A stretch of DNA of 64,000 nt from an uncultured Winogradskyella sp. (lineage in GTDB: Bacteria > Bacteroidota > Bacteroidia > Flavobacteriales > Flavobacteriaceae). Positions within the stretch are counted from its first letter, which is position 1; each line of letters opens with the position of its first letter. The notes beneath the pieces were generated by a model that worked only from the letters and a program-made list of their open reading frames with translations, had not been told where the DNA came from and did not search any database. This document shows positions 54,485-62,325 of the stretch, piece by piece. A program made the position numbers and the translations under genes. The DNA is taken from positions 62,001 through 126,000 of the forward strand of contig NZ_CANLYI010000011.1 of assembly GCF_947495255.1 (NCBI RefSeq), written 5' to 3'.

Positions 54485-56452
54485 ATGGAAAAGGCGAAAG
54501 AAAATGTGCATCAGCACAAGCGTATTTTAGGAAACAAAACAGGACTGTATTTTGCGATGCTCTGTGGTGTTTTTCTCGTCGCTGCTTTTTTAATCGAAAA
54601 ATTCAGTGCATTACCCAATTGGGTTTCATTAACTGGTTATTGCGTGTCCTATTTTTTTGGTGGTTATTTTATTACTATTGAAGCTTCTAAGAAGATTATA
54701 AAAGGTGGTTTTGATATCGATTTTTTAATGATTGCTGCTGCTGCAGGTGCTGCATATATTGGTAGTTGGGCAGAAGGCTCATTATTGCTTTTTCTATTTA
54801 GTTTAGGACATGCATTAGAGCACTTCGCAATGAATAAAGCCAAAAAGTCAATTGAAGCTCTAAATGATTTATCGCCTAAAATCGCATTAGTTAAAAAAGA
54901 AGGAAGGCTAAAAGAAATAGCTATAAATGAATTAAAAATAGGAGATGTTATAGTTGTTAAACCAAACACAAAAATTGCTGCAGATGGTGTAATAATTAGT
55001 GGTAGCAGTAGTATTAATCAAGCACCAATAACAGGCGAAAGTATACCAGTAGACAAAACCTTTATCACAAGCACTATTAATTTACCTGAGTTTACACAAA
55101 TTGATAAAAAACATATCGTATTTACTGGGACTATTAATGGTGATAGTAATCTTGAAGTTCTGGTATTAAAACTAAGTAAAGATTCTTCAGTATCTCGTTT
55201 GATAAAAATGGTTAGTGAAGTAGAAACTCAGAAATCACCAACACAACGTTTAACCAAAAAGTTCGAAAAATGGTATGTGCCAATAGTCATCATAGTTGTT
55301 TTTTTATTATGCTTTGCTTATTTAGTAATTGATGAAAGTTTTAATAATAGCCTTTATAGAGCCATAACGGTTTTAGTTGCTGCAAGTCCATGTGCTTTGG
55401 CAATTTCTACACCAAGTGCAGTATTAAGTGGTATTGCAAGAGCTGCACAAAAAGGAGTACTTATAAAAGGAGGAAAAGCTTTAGAAGACTTAGGAGAAAT
55501 AACAACTATGGCATTTGATAAAACAGGGACATTAACAGAAGGTAAACCTAAACTGACTAATGTAATTCCGATTAATAATTTCGATGAAAAAGAATTAATA
55601 AGAATAGTATTAGAAGTCGAAAGTTTAAGTAATCATCCACTAGCTAAGGCTATAGCCAAAGACATTGAAACAAAATATAAGGTTGAAGCTCAAAATAAAG
55701 CAGTCAATGTAAATGCTATACAAGGGAAAGGCATACAAGCACAATACAATGGTGATTCTGTTTTTATTGGTAATGTAAAACTGATGGAAGACAAAGGAAT
55801 TAAGGTGGTTCAAGATATTACCAATAAGATGAAAAATCTTTTAGATGTTGGCCAAACAGTAATGATTGTAGCTTACAGAAATGAAATTATTGGTCTAATT
55901 AGTGTTATGGATTTACCGAGAGAGACAGCTGCAAAAACCTTACAGCAGTTAAAAGATATTGGTATAAAACATATGGTAATGCTTACAGGCGATCATCAAA
56001 ATGTAGGTGATGCTATTGCCAAACAAATAGGATTAACAGAAGCTAAAGGAAATTTGTTACCAGAAGATAAAGTGTCTGAAGTAAAAAAATTAATTAATGA
56101 TTACGGTAAAATGGCCATGGTTGGTGATGGTGTTAATGACGCACCTGCAATGGCACTAAGTACAGTGAGTATTGCAATGGGAGCAGCAGGAAGTGATGTT
56201 GCACTAGAAACAGCAGATGTTGCCTTAATGTCTGATAAAATTGAAAATTTACCATACCTCATAGGTTTGAGCAGACAATCTAAAAGGATTATAAAACAGA
56301 ACATTTTTATCAGTTTGGGAGTTGTAGCTGTGTTAGTACCAGTAACTATTTTGGGACTTACCAATATTGGCTTAGCAGTTGCTTTTCACGAAGGGTCTAC
56401 TATAGTTGTGGTTTTAAATGCATTAAGATTATTGAGATATAAAATAGATTAA
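54485..56452 (+). CDS. P1B-type metal-transporting ATPase, P1B-4-like
   Basis: 655 residues. No N-terminal metal-binding domain. TGES motif (ITGES), SPCALAIS in the pore helix instead of CPC, DKTGTLT phosphorylation site, HP motif (SNHPLAKAI), GDGVNDAPAM hinge and C-terminal HEGSTIVVVLNALRLL. SPC plus HEG(S/G)T marks subgroup P1B-4, whose members export Co(II) or Fe(II). It is last in the promoter K operon; FNR-type control would fit Fe(II) export when oxygen falls. Confidence 0.88.
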   Translation: MEKAKENVHQHKRILGNKTGLYFAMLCGVFLVAAFLIEKFSALPNWVSLTGYCVSYFFGGYFITIEASKKIIKGGFDIDFLMIAAAAGAAYIGSWAEGSLLLFLFSLGHALEHFAMNKAKKSIEALNDLSPKIALVKKEGRLKEIAINELKIGDVIVVKPNTKIAADGVIISGSSSINQAPITGESIPVDKTFITSTINLPEFTQIDKKHIVFTGTINGDSNLEVLVLKLSKDSSVSRLIKMVSEVETQKSPTQRLTKKFEKWYVPIVIIVVFLLCFAYLVIDESFNNSLYRAITVLVAASPCALAISTPSAVLSGIARAAQKGVLIKGGKALEDLGEITTMAFDKTGTLTEGKPKLTNVIPINNFDEKELIRIVLEVESLSNHPLAKAIAKDIETKYKVEAQNKAVNVNAIQGKGIQAQYNGDSVFIGNVKLMEDKGIKVVQDITNKMKNLLDVGQTVMIVAYRNEIIGLISVMDLPRETAAKTLQQLKDIGIKHMVMLTGDHQNVGDAIAKQIGLTEAKGNLLPEDKVSEVKKLINDYGKMAMVGDGVNDAPAMALSTVSIAMGAAGSDVALETADVALMSDKIENLPYLIGLSRQSKRIIKQNIFISLGVVAVLVPVTILGLTNIGLAVAFHEGSTIVVVLNALRLLRYKID

Positions 56453-56549
56453 ATAATTCTATCTTTATTTCAACAAAAAAGTCACTGGGAGTAATTTATA
56501 ATACTTGTCTGCTATTATAGTTTGTTCAAATTTATATTTCACCTGTAAC

Positions 56550-56592
56550 TGACTAATATCATTATTTATTTATCTAATAATAAGTAACTTGG
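56550..56592 (+). promoter_or_regulatory. FNR-type promoter L
   Basis: TGACTAATATCA (56550-56561), 23 bases, then TAACTTGG (56585-56592). It drives the FMN split-barrel gene. Confidence 0.85.
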
Positions 56593-56615
56593 TGTAAACG
56601 TAAAATTATAAAGCC

Positions 56616-57086
56616 ATGTTTAGAGCATTAAATGAAAGAGAATCTATTGCGCTGCTAATGTTAAATTATGTAGGCAATTTATCATATATTTATAGAGATA
56701 AACCTTTTGTTGTGCCAATCACTTATTTTTATGATATGGAGAATAGTGTTATAATTGGCTATTCTGCAGAAGGTCATAAAATTAATGCAATGCGAAAAAA
56801 CACCAATGTTTCATTGAGTGTAACAGATATAGACTCTGTAAACGATTGGAAATCCGTATTAGCACATGGTACATATCAAGAAGTAATAGGTAGTGCAGCA
56901 AAAGCCAAATTACATCAGTTTTCTCTTGGTGTAAAAGATTTAATAATTAATAAAGAATTTAGAAAATTAGATTTTATTAGTGAGTTTTCAAGTAAAATCG
57001 AAACCGATAAAATGCCTATTGTATTTCAGATAAAGGTTGATGATATTACCGGTAGGATGCGGTTAAGCCATACACTAACAGAATAG
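56616..57086 (+). CDS. pyridoxamine 5'-phosphate oxidase-family (FMN split-barrel) protein
   Basis: 156 residues: IALLMLNYVGNLSYIYRDKPFVVPITYFYD...VIIGYSAEGHKINAMRKNTNVSLSV is the split-barrel flavin-binding fold, as in nitroimidazole-resistance-like proteins. Likely an FMN-, heme- or F420-type reductase; the substrate is unknown. Similar proteins occur in hypoxia regulons of other bacteria. It is monocistronic from promoter L. Confidence 0.82.
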   Translation: MFRALNERESIALLMLNYVGNLSYIYRDKPFVVPITYFYDMENSVIIGYSAEGHKINAMRKNTNVSLSVTDIDSVNDWKSVLAHGTYQEVIGSAAKAKLHQFSLGVKDLIINKEFRKLDFISEFSSKIETDKMPIVFQIKVDDITGRMRLSHTLTE

Positions 57087-57154
57087 TATACGTAATAACA
57101 GTAAAAGATAGGAATATTAGCTATTAAAAAAAGCTAGAACTATTTCATCATTTC

Positions 57155-57197
57155 TGATCAATATCATTGCACATAAGTTTTTTGTGAAATAACTTCA
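57155..57197 (+). promoter_or_regulatory. FNR-type promoter M
   Basis: TGATCAATATCA (57155-57166), 23 bases, then TAACTTCA (57190-57197). The only gene between it and a terminator is a 22-codon reading frame at 57218. Confidence 0.82.
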
Positions 57198-57217
57198 TTA
57201 CATTAAACTATGCTATT

Positions 57218-57286
57218 ATGAAAATCTTTGTAAAACTATTAGTTGCTGTATTGATTTTGATCTTAATTACTGTTTTTCTTTCTTAA
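57218..57286 (+). CDS. 22-residue single-helix membrane peptide
   Basis: ATG...TAA with 22 codons: MKIFVKLL followed by an unbroken hydrophobic run (VAVLILILITVFLS). It has two N-terminal Lys residues and one membrane-spanning helix, like known stress micropeptides. It lies 21 bases after the -7 element of promoter M, at a leader length like its sister genes, and a strong terminator follows. The alternative is that the transcript is a small RNA and the frame is chance. No homologue is recognised. Confidence 0.6.
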   Translation: MKIFVKLLVAVLILILITVFLS

Positions 57287-57340
57287 AGCAGTAGAGTTGA
57301 TTTTTGTACTAATTACAGAAAGTAACTTGTTTAAAAAATT

Positions 57341-57371
57341 AAAAAACCCGATTCAGTTGAATCGGGTTTTC
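57341..57371 (+). terminator. intrinsic terminator after the micropeptide gene
   Basis: AACCCGATTC, loop AGTT, GAATCGGGTT, then TTTCTAATTTT. The A-rich left side allows bidirectional use. It closes the stress island and separates it from the cassette array. Confidence 0.85.
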
Positions 57372-57489
57372 TAATTTTGGTGTTTTTTTATTTTGTCTTT
57401 GATTTTTGTCATTATAATAAAGATGGAAAGAATGCCAATGTTATCTTTTCCCTTCTTCATAATAAGATTATGAATCAAGTTCTTTATTC

Positions 57490-57606
57490 TCAGTTTTCAT
57501 CTCGTTTATTATTTTTATAAGTTTTTTTAGGGATATTATATTCATAAGTTTCAGCTCTAGAATAACTACAAAGAGAAAAAAACAAGCTAGAAAATAATAA
57601 GAAAAG
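57490..57606 (-). pseudogene. start-less lipoprotein remnant at the array end
   Basis: A frame ending at TGA (57492-57490) reads LFLLFSSLFFSLCSYSRAET followed by a polar tail. This looks like a lipoprotein signal with a Cys but has no start codon. Its 5' side is replaced by the truncated cassette site ending at 57632. Probably a cassette gene broken at the array boundary. Otherwise this 340-base gap (57287-57626) holds only the terminator. Confidence 0.4.
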
Positions 57607-57632
57607 TCAATTAATTATACACGGTGTTAGGC
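57607..57632 (-). repeat. attC-like element 1 (truncated)
   Basis: Only the right arm remains: AATTAATTATACACGGTGTT and the core GTTAGGC (57626-57632). The left arm and central hairpins are missing. It is the distal (left) end of the array. This core fits the classical GTTRRRY exactly. Confidence 0.6.
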
Positions 57633-57944
57633 AACGTTTTTTAATTTGGTTAATCTTTCCGTTAAAAATTCCGAAATTATTTTATTCAATTCCGATTTTT
57701 TTATTTTTTCAATAATCTTAAATTCAGATTTCTCTGATTTAAAAATAAGAAACTCTATTTCCAAATATTCCATTTCTCCATTTGAGTAATAAAATATTTC
57801 TCCAGCAAAATTATTCGTTTCAAATGTAATTCCTTCGCTCGATGGATAATTTAAAGATTTAGTAAATTTCTCATATTTCAATTCAGGAATTTTATAAATA
57901 TTATGTTCCTCAAAAGTTTTTGAAATGATTTTTAAATATTCCAT
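57627..57944 (-). CDS. cassette gene 1, hypothetical small protein
   Basis: 105 residues, acidic and aromatic-rich (FAGEIFYYSNGEMEYLEIEFLIF). The compact alpha/beta composition resembles immunity proteins, but no family is recognised. Its TAA stop and last residues (NVA) are encoded by the recombination-site core. Five bases upstream is the end of a truncated frame rather than a site, so a deletion has joined two units here. Confidence 0.6.
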   Translation of the reverse strand: MEYLKIISKTFEEHNIYKIPELKYEKFTKSLNYPSSEGITFETNNFAGEIFYYSNGEMEYLEIEFLIFKSEKSEFKIIEKIKKSELNKIISEFLTERLTKLKNVA

Positions 57945-57948
57945 TTCT

Positions 57949-58188
57949 TTAATCTAACTTTTTAATGAATTGGTCTTTCGCTCGTAAGTAAATTCGTCCA
58001 TCTGATTTTTTACAGACTTTTACATTTTCCGTTATAAATTTTGTTCCAGTTGGATGTGATTCTCTTTCGCTTTTACTACATTCGATTACTATATTCGTAG
58101 GTAAATTTTGTCCATCTAAAGGTCTAACTCTAATTCGACCTGTTTCTGGGTCTTTAAAATTCTCACACTTTATATTTTCGTAAGTAGG
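57949..58188 (-). pseudogene. 5'-truncated cassette gene
   Basis: An 80-codon open frame with no start codon: PTYENIKCENFKDPETGRIR, then PTNIVIECSKSERESHP and ICVKVCKKSDG-like text (NVKVCKKSDGRIYLRAKDQ) to a stop at 57951-57949. Its 5' end runs directly into the half-site of element 2, so the front of the gene and the left half of the site were lost together. Function unknown. Confidence 0.5.
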
Positions 58189-58227
58189 CTAGAACCAAGC
58201 AATAAATTATATACAGTGTTGTGGTTA
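58177..58227 (-). repeat. attC-like element 2 (right half)
   Basis: TTCGTAAGTAGGC, AAGCAATAAATTATATAC and core GTTGTGGTTA (58218-58227). The core is the inverse of TAACCACAAC at 58922-58931 across cassette gene 2. The left half is missing. Confidence 0.7.
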
Positions 58228-58908
58228 GTTTTTTATTTCCACTTTCAAATATTTTATTTCCTTTTCACAACCTGTTTGAAATTCAGATTCAAGTTTTAAA
58301 TAATAAACATTCTTGTTTACTTTAGATTCTATTGTACTCCAACCTTCAATTCCGATAACGTACTGTTCTTTAGTTTTTAAATTCGTTAATGCGATTTCCT
58401 CTTCTCCATAATAGTTTGAATAAGAAATAGCAGTTTTTCCATTAGAAGTCAAAGGTTTTCCCATTGTAAAACAAGTCAGCCCGTTTTCCAAGTCAACTGT
58501 TAAAAATCCCCAACCTTCAAATTCAGTAATTTCAATTAACGCATTTCCGCAATAAGTTCCTTTAAATTCGAAATTGGAATATCCTTTTTCTTTTAATAAA
58601 TATTTACACGCTTTTAATTCAGGTATTTTTATTCCAATTCCAATATTTGGGTTTGCTGAAAATGTATAACAAGAATCTTTAAGTTTGAAAATTTTTGGAT
58701 ATTTTTCGGTCAGTTCCAATTCAGACTTTGGCGTAAATTCAATAAAGCTTTCTGTGGTTTCATCAACTTTTTCGTATTCCGATTTGTCAATAAGTTCCGA
58801 TTTTCCATTTAGAATATCCGACAAATTTCGTATTTCAAAATCACAATTTTGAGCCCAAGAATTTTGGATAATTGTAAGTAGAAATATTAAAATTAGCTTT
58901 ATTTTCAT
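58225..58908 (-). CDS. cassette gene 2, secreted hypothetical protein
   Basis: 227 residues with a signal peptide (MKIKLILIFLLTIIQNSWAQ) and mature part beginning NCDFEIRNLSDIL. Several Cys (Cys22, plus CYTF, CKYL, YCGN, LTCF, GCEK) suggest disulfides in an exported domain. No family recognised. The stop lies inside the core site, and the start is 13 bases from the other core. Confidence 0.6.
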   Translation of the reverse strand: MKIKLILIFLLTIIQNSWAQNCDFEIRNLSDILNGKSELIDKSEYEKVDETTESFIEFTPKSELELTEKYPKIFKLKDSCYTFSANPNIGIGIKIPELKACKYLLKEKGYSNFEFKGTYCGNALIEITEFEGWGFLTVDLENGLTCFTMGKPLTSNGKTAISYSNYYGEEEIALTNLKTKEQYVIGIEGWSTIESKVNKNVYYLKLESEFQTGCEKEIKYLKVEIKN

Positions 58909-58921
58909 TGGTCTGTCAAAT

Positions 58922-59060
58922 TAACCACAACGTGTTTGTATATGGAAAGTTGCGTGTTTGTGTGCGAGGATTTTCCGAAGGAAAATCAGAAGCTAGCAAA
59001 CGAGCAACTAACTTTGGTTTAGGTAAAACTAGCAATTTTTTATATACTGTGTTGGCAATT
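58922..59060 (-). repeat. attC-like element 3
   Basis: Complete ~139-base imperfect palindrome between cores TAACCACAAC (58922-58931) and GTTGGCAATT (59051-59060). Apical hairpin GATTTTCC-GAA-GGAAAATC (type B). Outer arms TTTGTATATG and TATATAC pair. Confidence 0.75.
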
Positions 59061-59074
59061 GGCTTTTTATTCCG

Positions 59075-59521
59075 TTATACATTTTGTTTTATATTCAGTT
59101 CTTTATTTTGATTGATATTCTTAAATATTAAATAAGTCAGGACTATAGATGAAATCAGAAATGGAATACTTGTCCAAAAAGCTAATTCATAAAGTGAGTC
59201 ATAATTCCAATTTCCTGAAGTTAGAAAATAAACCGAAATCCATAAAAGTAAAAGCCCGATTAATCCAGTCAGGTTTTTAGTCCGATTTGTTTTCATAAAC
59301 AGGCTCAAAATCAGTAATATTTTTCCAATCAAAGATATAAGTCCGATTGACATAATATTATCATCAAAATTTCCATTTAATGTAAATCCGTAATTGTCAA
59401 TTAAATTCGGAATACTCGCAATATCAATCATTCCCATAATTCCAATTCCGTGTCCAGCTCCGATTATTATGAACGAATGGATTAGTATTGTAAATATTTT
59501 AACTTTCTTAATGTCGTTCAT
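59075..59521 (-). CDS. cassette gene 3, four-helix membrane protein
   Basis: 148 residues with four membrane helices (IFTILIHSFIIIGAGHGIGI; IGLISLIGKILLILSLFM; LTGLIGLLLLWISVYFL; FWTSIPFLISSIVLTYLIF). Unknown family. It starts 10 bases from the upstream core TTGCCAAC and ends 14 bases after the core TTGGCAA, which is its inverse. Confidence 0.6.
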   Translation of the reverse strand: MNDIKKVKIFTILIHSFIIIGAGHGIGIMGMIDIASIPNLIDNYGFTLNGNFDDNIMSIGLISLIGKILLILSLFMKTNRTKNLTGLIGLLLLWISVYFLTSGNWNYDSLYELAFWTSIPFLISSIVLTYLIFKNINQNKELNIKQNV

Positions 59522-59531
59522 TTTTCAGCTT

Positions 59532-59668
59532 GTTGCCAACGTTGTTGTGTATGATTAGTTGCGTGTTTTAAGCACTAAAGTTAGCAAATAAAACACAGAT
59601 AGAAAGTCCGCGAGGACTTTCGTAAATTGGCAAAACCAAGCAATTAATTATACACGGTGTTACCTGCA
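59532..59668 (-). repeat. attC-like element 4
   Basis: ~137 bases between GTTGCCAAC (59532-59540) and GTTACCTGCA (59659-59668). Type A: side stem GTGTTTT/AAAACAC and apical hairpin GAAAGTCC-GCGA-GGACTTTC. Both stems differ from other copies by compensating changes. Confidence 0.78.
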
Positions 59669-59682
59669 GGCTTTTATTCAAT

Positions 59683-60282
59683 TCAGTTTATTTTATAAAT
59701 CATTTCATAATCGTGTGCAGTTACGAACATTGGGAAATCGCCCCATTTTTTTCCGTTTTCTTTAGCTTTTTTATATGTTTCCCTAAAAAGCTCTTGCAAT
59801 CGTAAAATGATTAATAATTCCGCAATTTCATAAGCTTGTTCTATTTCGGGAATTTCGTCTTTTTTATTTTTATAAACATCTTCGTAAACGTTTTGAAGGT
59901 TTTCAAATCCAGTTATTGTCAAGTCTTTTTTAGTATTATATTCAAAATCTGCTAACCAATCATAATCTTCTTCTCCGATTTCGCTAAACGAAAACAAATC
60001 TATAAACCATCTGTCATAATTTATGGTAAATCCATTCATTTCGCAATAAAAGGCTTTCAATTTTTTCGTGAAATTAAAAGTGTATTTTAGTTTTGCACTT
60101 GAGTAGAATTTGGAAATAAATTCGCTCAATTCCGATTTTAAATGCAGAAGATTCATTCCAATTAGTTGATGAAATTCCGTTTGGGAAATCTTGCTTAATT
60201 CCGATTCAGCAATTTTTATTGCAGAATCTAAATCATTCCTCTTGACATATTCGTTAAGTTTATCTTCTAATTCGAAGTTCAT
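59683..60282 (-). CDS. cassette gene 4, hypothetical protein
   Basis: 199 residues from ATG 60282 (MNFELEDKLNEYVKRND). The frame stays open further upstream but runs through element 5, so that extension is rejected. Mostly helical, Trp- and Tyr-rich C-terminal half (GKKWGDFPMFVTAHDYEMIY). No family recognised. Core repeats TGCAGGTAAC and GTTACCTGCA flank it. Confidence 0.6.
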   Translation of the reverse strand: MNFELEDKLNEYVKRNDLDSAIKIAESELSKISQTEFHQLIGMNLLHLKSELSEFISKFYSSAKLKYTFNFTKKLKAFYCEMNGFTINYDRWFIDLFSFSEIGEEDYDWLADFEYNTKKDLTITGFENLQNVYEDVYKNKKDEIPEIEQAYEIAELLIILRLQELFRETYKKAKENGKKWGDFPMFVTAHDYEMIYKIN

Positions 60283-60296
60283 AGGTTTTTTTAGCT

Positions 60297-60434
60297 TGCA
60301 GGTAACGGTTCTGTATAAGAATAGTGCGGTTTTGTGTGCGAGGATTTTCCGCAGGAAAATCAGACGTAACAAAAATGCAACTGCCTTTGTTTAAGCACTA
60401 ATGTAGCAATTTTTTATACACGTTGTTGTAGGTA
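60297..60434 (-). repeat. attC-like element 5
   Basis: ~138 bases from TGCAGGTAAC (60297-60306) to GTTGTAGGTA (60425-60434). Type B apical hairpin GATTTTCC-GCA-GGAAAATC. Confidence 0.77.
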
Positions 60435-60439
60435 GTTTT

Positions 60440-60853
60440 TTATTTTTCATTCAGTTTGTCAAAATATTTTTTCCGATAAAATTTATTCACATCTCTTTTT
60501 ATAGTGTCCGTTTTTGATTTTCGAACATAATATTCAAAATCAGAGTCAGTTTTCTTAAACAAGGAATCTCCAATATTCAGTTTTTCGTGTATAAAAAAAG
60601 GAATTTGTTTTTCCCATTTATTGTCAATTAAAATCGGTCTTGTTCGTCCGTTATCTTTGTCAGATAATAAGTTTGTTATTTTTCCAGAGTATGAGTCATT
60701 TCGTATATCTTTATATTCTTTTTCAAGAAAACTCTCCGAATTGTTCTGAATTAATGAGATAGAAATAATTACAATAAAAATTGGAATAAACACCAATGCA
60801 AGACTTTTTCGGATTGTTCTTTCCTGTTTTTTCAATTCATTCTTGTTTTCCAT
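60440..60853 (-). CDS. cassette gene 5, single-helix membrane protein
   Basis: 137 residues. Basic N-terminus, one helix (SLALVFIPIFIVIISISLIQ) and a polar exported domain (IRNDSYSGKITNLLSDKDNGRTRPILIDNKWEKQIPFFIHEKLNIGDSLFKK). The domain reads like a small beta-barrel. Unknown function. Flanked by TACCTACAAC and GTTGTAGGTA. Confidence 0.6.
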   Translation of the reverse strand: MENKNELKKQERTIRKSLALVFIPIFIVIISISLIQNNSESFLEKEYKDIRNDSYSGKITNLLSDKDNGRTRPILIDNKWEKQIPFFIHEKLNIGDSLFKKTDSDFEYYVRKSKTDTIKRDVNKFYRKKYFDKLNEK

Positions 60854-60868
60854 TCTCGTTGGTCAAAT

Positions 60869-61008
60869 TACCTACAACGTGATTGTCTATGATTAGTTGC
60901 GTGATTTAAGGAACTAAGTTAGCAAATAAATCACAGATAGAATATTCCGCAGGAATGTTCGTAAGTAGGCTTAAAACAAGCAATTAATTATACACGGTGT
61001 TACCCAAC
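60869..61008 (-). repeat. attC-like element 6
   Basis: ~140 bases from TACCTACAAC (60869-60878) to GTTACCCAAC (60999-61008). Type A: side stem GTGATTT/AAATCAC and apical GAATATTCC-GCA-GGAATGTTC. Confidence 0.78.
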
Positions 61009-61548
61009 GTTTTTATTTCGTTCAAATTCAGTTTGTATTAATTGTTCCAGTTTTCCAAAATCATATTTTAGAGTATTGGATGTAATCGAAAGTGGTGTTC
61101 CGTACATTTTCATATTCGAACGCATAAGTTTGGCTTTCATTCCGCTTTTTGCTTTTTCGATATATTTTTCAGGATTCGTTACGTTAATCAGCAGAAATTT
61201 TGTCGACATTACTTGCTTTGTTATGATATCAGTTATATCATTCCATTCAATTAGTCCGACACTCGATGCGTTTGAGTTGTCAGTTATTCCGTTTGAGTCA
61301 ATTGTCAGTCCAACTTTTTTATCAAACAGTTTTTTAAATCCGAAAATCCCTGTCGCACCAAAAAACAAAATACTTAAAATTCCAACTCCTTTTGATACCA
61401 TTGGATTTCTCAATATTCTAAATGAATGTTCTTGAAAACTCTCCGCATTTGTAAATAGCCAAACTCCCAATATTACAAATAATATAGAACCTCCAATTCC
61501 TAAAAGTAATTTGTTTTTGCTTAATGGTATTTCAATTTTTTCTTGCAT
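61000..61548 (-). CDS. cassette gene 6, STM3941-like membrane protein
   Basis: 182 residues with two helices (LLLGIGGSILFVILGVWLF; GVGILSILFFGATGIFGF) and a PH-like cytosolic part (LTIDSNGITDNSNASSVGLIEWNDITDI). The layout matches the STM3941 family, function unknown. The terminal NVG and TAA are encoded by the site core. Confidence 0.65.
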   Translation of the reverse strand: MQEKIEIPLSKNKLLLGIGGSILFVILGVWLFTNAESFQEHSFRILRNPMVSKGVGILSILFFGATGIFGFKKLFDKKVGLTIDSNGITDNSNASSVGLIEWNDITDIITKQVMSTKFLLINVTNPEKYIEKAKSGMKAKLMRSNMKMYGTPLSITSNTLKYDFGKLEQLIQTEFERNKNVG

Positions 61549-61578
61549 TTAATTCAGTTTTTGGTTTGAGTGGTTAAT

Positions 61579-61719
61579 GTTGGGTAACGTTGTTGTGTAT
61601 GGTTAGTTGCGTGGTTCAGCAACTAAATTAGTAAACTTTCACGAACCTGTGAATATTCCGAAGGAATATTCGCAAGTAGGCAGAAATGAAGCAATTAAAT
61701 ATACACGGTGTTAGCACAA
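61579..61719 (-). repeat. attC-like element 7
   Basis: ~141 bases from GTTGGGTAAC (61579-61588) to GTTAGCACAA (61710-61719). Side stem GGTTC/GAACC and perfect apical stem GAATATTCC-GAA-GGAATATTC. Confidence 0.78.
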
Positions 61720-61723
61720 GTTT

Positions 61724-62173
61724 TTATCCATCAATTGTCATATATTCAGGTTCCATTCCAATAAAGTCTATCGAAACAGAATGTCTCATTGGATTTGAAT
61801 AATATGTTATCGACCATTCAGTTTTTCCATTTTTGATTTTTCCGATTGATATTCCGTCAAATTCAAATTCCACGTCAAAATTTTCAATTCCAGAGTTGAT
61901 TACGTTTTCTTCCAATTCTTTTCTTAAAAACGGAAGAATTATATTTTCTTTAATTTCAGAGTATTCATTATCTAACTTTTTAAAAAAATCTTTTTGCTCA
62001 ATCGTTGGTCCGTTTTCGTCCGCATTAAGATTTATTCCAATTTCCTCTCCTTGGAATTTAGTTTCTCCATCGTAAGAATTTTTAGAGGAATCTTTGAAGG
62101 TTGTATATTCTAATTCTCCAAATAAATCATCAATAAACTTTGGTTTTTTCTTAAAGATATCAAATATTCCCAT
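61724..62173 (-). CDS. cassette gene 7, hypothetical cytosolic protein
   Basis: 149 residues, MGIFDIFKKKPKFIDDLFGELEYTTFKDSS start; acidic, strand-rich with GKIKNGKTEWSITYYSNPMRHSVSIDFIGMEPEYM at the end. This type of MGIFDxFKKK protein often accompanies polymorphic toxin immunity genes, but that is only a resemblance. Flanked by TTGTGCTAAC and GTTAGCACAA. Confidence 0.6.
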   Translation of the reverse strand: MGIFDIFKKKPKFIDDLFGELEYTTFKDSSKNSYDGETKFQGEEIGINLNADENGPTIEQKDFFKKLDNEYSEIKENIILPFLRKELEENVINSGIENFDVEFEFDGISIGKIKNGKTEWSITYYSNPMRHSVSIDFIGMEPEYMTIDG

Positions 62174-62187
62174 AGTTCGTTTTTAAT

Positions 62188-62325
62188 TTGTGCTAACGTT
62201 TCTGTATAAGAATAGTGCGGTTTTGCGTGCGAGGAATTTCCGCAGGAAATTCAGAAGTAGCAAAAGTGGACTATTCGTTGATTTAGCACTAAACTAAGCA
62301 TTATTTTTATACGTTGTTACCCAAC
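62188..62325 (-). repeat. attC-like element 8
   Basis: ~138 bases from TTGTGCTAAC (62188-62197) to GTTACCCAAC (62316-62325). Type B apical GAATTTCC-GCA-GGAAATTC, a compensated variant of the other B hairpins. Confidence 0.77.
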
